Shown here piece by piece: positions 21,980 through 26,962 of a stretch of DNA of 26,962 nucleotides; the stretch's first letter is position 1; every line of letters begins with the position of its first letter. The position numbers were made by a program, and so were the translations under genes. This DNA is from JANLIQ01 sp964358205 (lineage in GTDB: Bacteria > Patescibacteriota > UBA1384 > 2-12-FULL-50-11). Below the pieces are notes generated by a model. The model was not told the DNA's origin. It worked only from the letters and a program-made list of their open reading frames with translations, and ran no database searches. The DNA is taken from positions 1-26,962 of the forward strand of contig CAYHNZ010000009.1 in NCBI GenBank assembly GCA_964358205.1, given 5' to 3'.

Positions 21980-23518
21980 TTACTTATTTTCCAGGGTAAT
22001 GCTCAACGCCGAAGGTAAGAAGCTAACCAAGCCGATACCGTCGGGCAAAGTGAAATCGGTCGTTCTGATAGTAATGGAGTAGGTTCCAGGCGATTGGTAC
22101 GGCGAGAGATTAATCTTGATTTTGATTGTGCTGTCGACCAGGGCGGTGAGAACGTTCGAAAGACCCGAAACTAATGTGGAGACGGAAGTAGGCGTAACAG
22201 TAGTAACTTTGAGTGCAGAGCTCAAGCCATCGTAATTCAGTTCGGGGGTAATAGTTTTGACGCTACTGGTGCCTTCAACATCAATTTTAACGCTGATTTT
22301 TTGGCTCGAACCGGTGCCGGTGATACCGCTTGGTAAAGCCAGGGCGGTTGAAAGGGTAGTATCTTGATTCAGGCCAGCGACAGAAAACGGTTCAGTGGTT
22401 AATTCAGAAAGGGCCGATAGTTGGTCGATCGGACCGGTAACGGTCGCAACCGACGGGTCTAGGGTGATGGATTTAATCCAATAGCCACCAGCTACTTGAC
22501 CGGTAGTGATCGGCCTAATTCCGACGGTTTTTAGGTTTCCGGCTTTAACCAAATCAATCGTCGCTTCAACTTCTGGGGGATTAAAGGACACCGAACCGAT
22601 GACTTCTCCGGAGGAGGTAAGAGCAACTAGGCTGAACTTTTGACTAATTTTCTTGGTTTCACCATTTAGCTTTACCTGGATAACCGCTTGAGTTAGATCG
22701 GTTAGAACCGACTTTGGACCACTAGCCTCAACTTTGACAGGGTTAAAAACGGCTTCGTCCGGTACCAGCTCCTCGCCAGCCTGACCAGTAAATTTTGCCA
22801 CAACCACAACGGTTTTCTTGATAACAGGTTCGACTGTCACCACGACGCTACGGGGATTAACCCGAACTATTGTCACGTCTTGAAGCTTGGAAGTCAGCTT
22901 AATTGGCAGATCGTAGGTACCCTCTCCTTGGGCGGCAACATCAACAACGGCAGAGAAGTTATCGGCTGTTAGTGATCGCCACTGACCGTTTTCGGCACTA
23001 ACTATCACTCTCGCCGTCACCTGACTCCCAAAACTGGCCGCCATGCCAGCTGGCAAGTTCACAGCTACTAACGGTACCCCATTGGGCAGTTCGGCGGTTT
23101 TAGCACCGATACCGCTTACCAAACCAACGATTATAAACGAGCCTATTACCGAGAAAAGACCGACTAGGAAAGAATTTAAATACGGCGGTTCAGTAGTTGG
23201 CAGGCTGACCTTGCTCCCAAACAATCCCAACCAGCGATCGTCAAGAAAAAGTGGCAAACCTATTACCAGCAAGACTAAACCGAATTGAGCTAAAATATGT
23301 AAGCCCGGCAGGGTAATGTAGGCACTAATGACCAGTATGGCTAACGCTAACCCAATAAGAGCAAAGTAGTTGATATTCTTTCGTGAGTTAAAGGCCCGAA
23401 CTATAAAATACAAAATTAACGCCACCAGCAATATATCAAAAGAAAAATACAGCCAGCGAGTCGTATCACCAACTCCAAACTGCATCCAACCCTGCCAAAT
23501 ATCTTTCAGCGTCTGCAC
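21980..23518 (-). CDS. CdaA-like membrane domain fused to YbbR (CdaR) repeats
   Basis: A 512-aa membrane protein. Residues about 22-92 form three transmembrane helices whose sequence pattern (FDILLVALILYF...LGLFG) matches the N-terminal membrane part of the diadenylate cyclase CdaA. The catalytic DAC domain that should follow (DGA and RHR motifs) is absent. Instead a fourth helix (about 114-135) leads to an extracytoplasmic region of about 375 residues with four YbbR-type beta repeats, as in CdaR, the regulator of CdaA. In Firmicutes cdaA and cdaR are adjacent genes, so this looks like a fusion with the enzyme part deleted. The start is GTG at 23516-23518 with a strong AGGAGGGG. The membrane assignment is sure, the CdaA relationship an inference by eye. 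Confidence 0.75.
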   Translation of the reverse strand: MQTLKDIWQGWMQFGVGDTTRWLYFSFDILLVALILYFIVRAFNSRKNINYFALIGLALAILVISAYITLPGLHILAQFGLVLLVIGLPLFLDDRWLGLFGSKVSLPTTEPPYLNSFLVGLFSVIGSFIIVGLVSGIGAKTAELPNGVPLVAVNLPAGMAASFGSQVTARVIVSAENGQWRSLTADNFSAVVDVAAQGEGTYDLPIKLTSKLQDVTIVRVNPRSVVVTVEPVIKKTVVVVAKFTGQAGEELVPDEAVFNPVKVEASGPKSVLTDLTQAVIQVKLNGETKKISQKFSLVALTSSGEVIGSVSFNPPEVEATIDLVKAGNLKTVGIRPITTGQVAGGYWIKSITLDPSVATVTGPIDQLSALSELTTEPFSVAGLNQDTTLSTALALPSGITGTGSSQKISVKIDVEGTSSVKTITPELNYDGLSSALKVTTVTPTSVSTLVSGLSNVLTALVDSTIKIKINLSPYQSPGTYSITIRTTDFTLPDGIGLVSFLPSALSITLENK

Positions 23519-23596
23519 TATCCCCTCCTAGATTTAAGTATCAAGTATCAAGTGGCAAGTTTCAAGTACGATCTCAGTGTAGTTTATGATTAAACG

Positions 23597-23645
23597 AAAA
23601 ACCGCAAGCCATGACCCATCAAAAGCAGGTCAGCGAGCGGTTTTT
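23597..23645 (-). terminator. Terminator after infB (possibly bidirectional)
   Basis: AAAAACCGC (23597-23605) pairs with GCGGTTTTT (23637-23645), with an inner TGACC/GGTCA stem. On the minus strand it ends in GCGGTTTTTCG, closing the infB unit 130 bases past its stop and just ahead of the CdaA/YbbR gene. Confidence 0.75.
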
Positions 23646-23683
23646 CTCCTTACCTCTGTGAGTAGCGTGCGGGGGTAGGGAGC

Positions 23684-23730
23684 GCGAGGGGCTAGGGGGC
23701 CGCTTCGCAATTAGGCCCCCTGGTCCTCGC
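23684..23730. other. GC-rich long hairpin between infB and its terminator
   Basis: AGGGGGCC (23694-23701) pairs perfectly with GGCCCCCT (23714-23721) around a 12-base loop. Outside, GCGAGG (23684-23689) pairs with CCTCGC (23725-23730) across a small internal loop. The element is far more GC-rich than the surrounding spacers and lies in the 3' untranslated part of infB. Confidence 0.7.
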
Positions 23731-23775
23731 ATTAGCCAAGCGGGCGCAGGCCGCAAAAGTTAGCTCGGAGTAACG

Positions 23776-25488
23776 TTACTCAACCCTAATTTTGACAAAT
23801 GCTAGGACATCGCCCTTTTCGAGTGCCGGGGCGCCTTCCAAACCAACGCCGCACTGTTGCCCGACTTCGGCTTGATCAACGCTGACTTTACCGATTTTCA
23901 GCCCCGTCATTTTGGCCGTACCGATTTCTTCCTTATCGCGATAAGCAACAACTTCATCAGCCATCGTCACAATTCCTTGAGTGACGTCGCCACCGGCAAT
24001 AGCGACATCTTTTTTCTGGGAGAAAACTTGCAAGATTTTCAGGCGGCCCAGTTCTTCGCGGACATAAACTGGGGTGGCAATTTTCTTTAGCTTTTCGGTA
24101 AGTAAGTCGAGGGCTTCGTAGATAATCCAAAACTCGCGCAGCTCAACGCCTTCTTTTTCGGCTAGATCTTTAATTCGTTTGGTTGGTGTCGAGTGAAAAG
24201 CCACAATAATCGCCTTGGCTGGCTTGGCGAGGTTAATGTCATTTTCATTAACGGCACCGATTCCGCTAGAAAGGATTTCAACGGTTGCATCCTTAACTTT
24301 CAATTTTGAGATAGATTCTTCCAGTGCCGCCAAACTACCGCCGACATCAGTTTTGAGAACGATTTTTAAGTGATTGTCGTCTTCGCTTGAGGCGGCTTTA
24401 GTCTTGTCGATACTTTGGGTAACCATCGTTTTAGCCACCTTCTCATTTGGGGCCACAATTAATCGATCTCCGAAGATTGGCACTGCTTTCAAGCCCATAA
24501 TCATCGCTGGGGTGGCTGGGCCAGCTGAGGCAATTTGTCGGCCCAAGTCATCTTCTAAAACTTTAATTCGACCGTACGTTCCCCCAGTCACAACAACTTG
24601 GCCAGCCCGTAGCGTCCCATTATATATAAGGACGGTCGCAATCGGCCCACGCTGTTTATCCATATTGGCTTCTATGACAATCCCCTCGCTAGCGGCAGCC
24701 GGATCGGCTTTCAGCTCGAGCAAATCCGTAGTTAGAATGATCATTTCAAGGAGATGATCGACGCCTTCCCCGGTCTTAGCCGAAACTGGCACGACAACTG
24801 TTTTACCGCCCCACTCCTCTGGTGCTAGATCGTGTTCAACCAGCTGTTGCTTAACTCGTTCGATATTAGCTCCGGGCAAATCAAATTTATTGATGGCGAC
24901 AATCACCGGTACATTAGAAGTTCGAGCGTGGTGAAGCGCTTCTAGTGTCTGCGGTTTAATACCGTCATCGGCGGCGACCACCAAAATCACCAAGTCGGTA
25001 ATGCTGGCGCCGTGGGCTCGCAGGGCCGAAAAGGCCTCATGGCCAGGGGTGTCAACAAAAGTAATCTTGCGCTTCAGACTATCGGTAGCCTTAAATTCAA
25101 TTTGGTAGGCGCTAATATGCTGGGTGATGCCGCCCGTCTCACCAGCGGCGATATTAGACTGTCGAATGAAATCCAAAAGTGAGGTTTTGCCGTGATCGAC
25201 ATGCCCCATAATTGTCACAATTGGTGGTCGAGGTTGCGATGTTTTGGTGTCGGTACTTTTAGTAAAAATACTAGAGGTCTGTAGTTCCGGTTCAGCCGTC
25301 CAGCCGTAATCCTCGACTAATAACGATGCGGTATCATAATCGATCGATTGGTTGATCGTCGCCATAACACCGTTTTTGATTAGTTTACCGATCACGTCGA
25401 TAGCGTTGACGCCGAGCTTGTCGGCCAGCGCCCGGACGGAAATTGAATCTGGCAACTGGAGTAATTTCTTGTTAGCTTCGTCAGTCAT
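23776..25488 (-). CDS. infB: Translation initiation factor IF-2
   Basis: A short IF2 (570 aa) that brings initiator fMet-tRNA to the 30S subunit. The N-terminal IF2_N helical domain (residues about 14-62, ISVRALADKLGVNAIDVIGKLIKNGV) is followed by the G domain with GHVDHGKT (95-102), GGITQHISAY, DTPGHEAFSALR, NKFD and SAKTGEG. Domains II to IV follow, ending in ALEKGDVLAFVKIRVE. The long variable N-terminal extensions of E. coli IF2 are absent, as usual in reduced genomes. ATG at 25486-25488 with GGGGAG is preferred over the upstream frame to 25545, whose residues derive from the spacer. Confidence 0.97.
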   Translation of the reverse strand: MTDEANKKLLQLPDSISVRALADKLGVNAIDVIGKLIKNGVMATINQSIDYDTASLLVEDYGWTAEPELQTSSIFTKSTDTKTSQPRPPIVTIMGHVDHGKTSLLDFIRQSNIAAGETGGITQHISAYQIEFKATDSLKRKITFVDTPGHEAFSALRAHGASITDLVILVVAADDGIKPQTLEALHHARTSNVPVIVAINKFDLPGANIERVKQQLVEHDLAPEEWGGKTVVVPVSAKTGEGVDHLLEMIILTTDLLELKADPAAASEGIVIEANMDKQRGPIATVLIYNGTLRAGQVVVTGGTYGRIKVLEDDLGRQIASAGPATPAMIMGLKAVPIFGDRLIVAPNEKVAKTMVTQSIDKTKAASSEDDNHLKIVLKTDVGGSLAALEESISKLKVKDATVEILSSGIGAVNENDINLAKPAKAIIVAFHSTPTKRIKDLAEKEGVELREFWIIYEALDLLTEKLKKIATPVYVREELGRLKILQVFSQKKDVAIAGGDVTQGIVTMADEVVAYRDKEEIGTAKMTGLKIGKVSVDQAEVGQQCGVGLEGAPALEKGDVLAFVKIRVE

Positions 25489-25590
25489 CGGCTCCCCAAA
25501 CTCACTGCGACCAAAGGAAGAAGCGAGCGAAGCGACAAAAGGCAAAAGTCAAAAGTCGAAACTGTAACTAGTAACTCAAAAGTTTTGAGC

Positions 25591-25631
25591 TTTGAGTTGT
25601 AATTTTGAGCTTTGAGCTTTGAGTTTTGAGT
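25591..25631. repeat. Dispersed spacer repeat, copy 2 (gyrA-infB)
   Basis: Same 41-base element as 14582-14622 with one mismatch. It is preceded by a perfect CTCAAAA-G-TTTTGAG palindrome at 25575-25589 and by inverse words (CAAAAGTCAAAAGTC) at about 25541-25557. Confidence 0.9.
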
Positions 25632-25642
25632 CGCGACGCTTT

Positions 25643-26962
25643 TCATTTCTTCTTACCTTCAGCTGGTTCTGCCTCAATCACCACCCCAGCTTCAACCGTT
25701 TCTTCGGCTTCAGACACCACCGTCAGCGACACCACTTTGTCACTACCACTCGAACGCATCAAGATTACGCCCGAGGCCTGACGAGAAAGTTTCTTGACCG
25801 AAGTAATTGGAATTCGAATCACTTGGCCGGAGTCAGAAACAATAATTAAATCGCGCGACTGCTTGGTGATAACTGTACCTCCGGCCAATAAACCGGTTTT
25901 AGGAGTCAGTTTAGCGATCCGAATACCGCTGCCTCCCCTGTGTTGATTGCGGAATTCTTTGACATCAACTTTTTTGCCGATACCATTTTTAGAGATGACG
26001 CAGATGGCTTCGCTTTCGCCAGTTAGAACTGTCGTCTCAATAATCTGGTCGTCACCCTTCAAACGCATACCGCGAACACCAGCGGCGCTTCGACCCATCG
26101 CCCGCGCTTCCGATTCGTTGTATAAAATGACTTGGCCATTTTTAGTCATTTGGGCGATTTCGTCCGTACCGGTTGTCCGCTTCACCCAGAGCAAAATATC
26201 TTTGGGCTTGAGGCCAATGGCGGCAACACCGTTTTTGCGAACATTCTTAAAGGCTTCGGTTGCGACCCGCTTAACGACACCGAGTTTGGTGGCGAAGAAG
26301 AAGAAGCCGGCCCGATCTTTATCTGGCATAGTAATCAAGACCGTCACTTTTTCTTCGGCGTTAATCCTAATTAAGTTCGGCAGAGCGATGCCTTTGCTCT
26401 GACGGCTGGAGGCGGGAATCTCGTAGGCTTTGATGGTGAAGACTCGGCCAGCATCGGTGAAGAACATAATGTCGTCGTGTGTCGACGCAAAGACGATATC
26501 AACCACGGCGTCGTCGTCGCGGGTGGACATACCGATGACGCCCTTGCCACCGCGGTGTTGACTCTTGTAGGTATCGGCCGGGAGGCGCTTAACATAATTG
26601 CCTCTTGTCAGACTAATTAAGACCGACTCTTCGGGGATTAAATCGATCGCTGTCAGTTGGCCGAGCGCTTCCGGACGAATCTCTGTTTTGCGCTCGGTAC
26701 CAAATTTGGCTTTGGTTTCTGATAATTCGTCTTTGATAATCTTCTGGATTCGAGCTGGTTTGGCTAGAATATCTTCTAAATCAGCAATCAGTTTCATGAC
26801 GGCATCGTACTCGTCGTAAATGCGCTGACGCTCCAGATTGGCTAATTGCGACAGGCGCATATCCAAGATGGCGTTGGCTTGAATGTCGGATAATTTAAAT
26901 TGTTTGATCAACTCACTTTTGGCTTCGTCGCGGTCTTTTGACGCCCGAATCAGCTTGATGAT
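25643..26962 (-). CDS. gyrA: DNA gyrase subunit A, C-terminal part (partial)
   Basis: The last 439 residues of GyrA; the start and the catalytic tyrosine domain are beyond the right edge. The segment begins in the coiled-coil tower/exit-gate region (IKQFKLSDIQANAILDMRLSQLANLERQRI) and continues into the six-bladed C-terminal DNA-wrapping propeller. The canonical GyrA box is present as QHRGGKG (26540-26560), which identifies gyrase rather than topoisomerase IV. A second box-like QHRGGSG occurs later (about 25930-25950). The end is a short acidic/lysine tail (EAEPAEGKKK). The quinolone-resistance region is not in view. It precedes infB on the same strand across a repeat-rich spacer. Confidence 0.97.
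   Translation of the reverse strand: MIKLIRASKDRDEAKSELIKQFKLSDIQANAILDMRLSQLANLERQRIYDEYDAVMKLIADLEDILAKPARIQKIIKDELSETKAKFGTERKTEIRPEALGQLTAIDLIPEESVLISLTRGNYVKRLPADTYKSQHRGGKGVIGMSTRDDDAVVDIVFASTHDDIMFFTDAGRVFTIKAYEIPASSRQSKGIALPNLIRINAEEKVTVLITMPDKDRAGFFFFATKLGVVKRVATEAFKNVRKNGVAAIGLKPKDILLWVKRTTGTDEIAQMTKNGQVILYNESEARAMGRSAAGVRGMRLKGDDQIIETTVLTGESEAICVISKNGIGKKVDVKEFRNQHRGGSGIRIAKLTPKTGLLAGGTVITKQSRDLIIVSDSGQVIRIPITSVKKLSRQASGVILMRSSGSDKVVSLTVVSEAEETVEAGVVIEAEPAEGKKK

Overview
The window reads as ordinary chromosome from a small-genome bacterium, most likely a member of the Candidate Phyla Radiation (Patescibacteria). The grounds are the translated proteins (RpoB of about 1112 aa, RpoC of 1269 aa, a short Obg without a C-terminal extension), many small orphan membrane proteins, and a Pif1-type helicase with a C-terminal helix-turn-helix. 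TGA is used as a normal stop, so the genetic code looks standard. I did not place it to class. No tRNA, rRNA, CRISPR, insertion sequence or prophage was recognised.

Layout, right to left, because nearly everything is on the minus strand. At the right edge is the C-terminal part of gyrA (start outside the window), then infB with a terminator. Next comes a CdaA-like membrane segment fused to YbbR repeats, with no diadenylate cyclase domain. Positions 20.5-21.9 kb hold a divergent pair of transcription units coding for secreted or membrane-anchored proteins of unknown function. The minus-strand unit runs by overlapping reading frames into obgE. Then follow rpoB (own promoter, long leader), rpoC, rpsL, rpsG and fusA, a terminator, a two-gene unit of tiny membrane proteins with its own terminator, tuf with its own strong promoter, and rpsJ with a terminator. 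The left 4.8 kb holds a plus-strand small membrane protein, a zinc-ribbon protein, the Pif1-like helicase, a membrane-anchored beta-propeller protein, a 53-aa acidic/basic small protein and a DUF167/YggU protein. The first ~518 bases contain no gene I can defend, only strong palindromes and hairpins.

The core of the window is the transcription and translation machinery: RNA polymerase beta and beta', S12, S7, EF-G, EF-Tu, S10, IF2 and the ribosome-assembly GTPase Obg. Transcription signals split it into units: rpoB-rpoC-(possible internal promoter)-rpsL-rpsG-fusA | two small proteins | tuf-rpsJ.

Two kinds of non-coding structure stand out. (1) The ribosome binding sites of rpoC, rpsL, rpsG, fusA and the first small gene after fusA each sit inside a short hairpin. 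Three share the core CC-GGA-GG with different but fully complementary flanks. (2) Most spacers between the housekeeping genes are built of short AT-rich words (CAATTTTC, CTCAAAA, TGAAAAC, CGAAATCC). These are arranged as direct and inverted repeats, and one 41-base copy (one mismatch) occurs in two spacers 11 kb apart. Several genes (4521, 20847, 20926) also appear to have promoters so close to the start codon that their mRNAs would be essentially leaderless.
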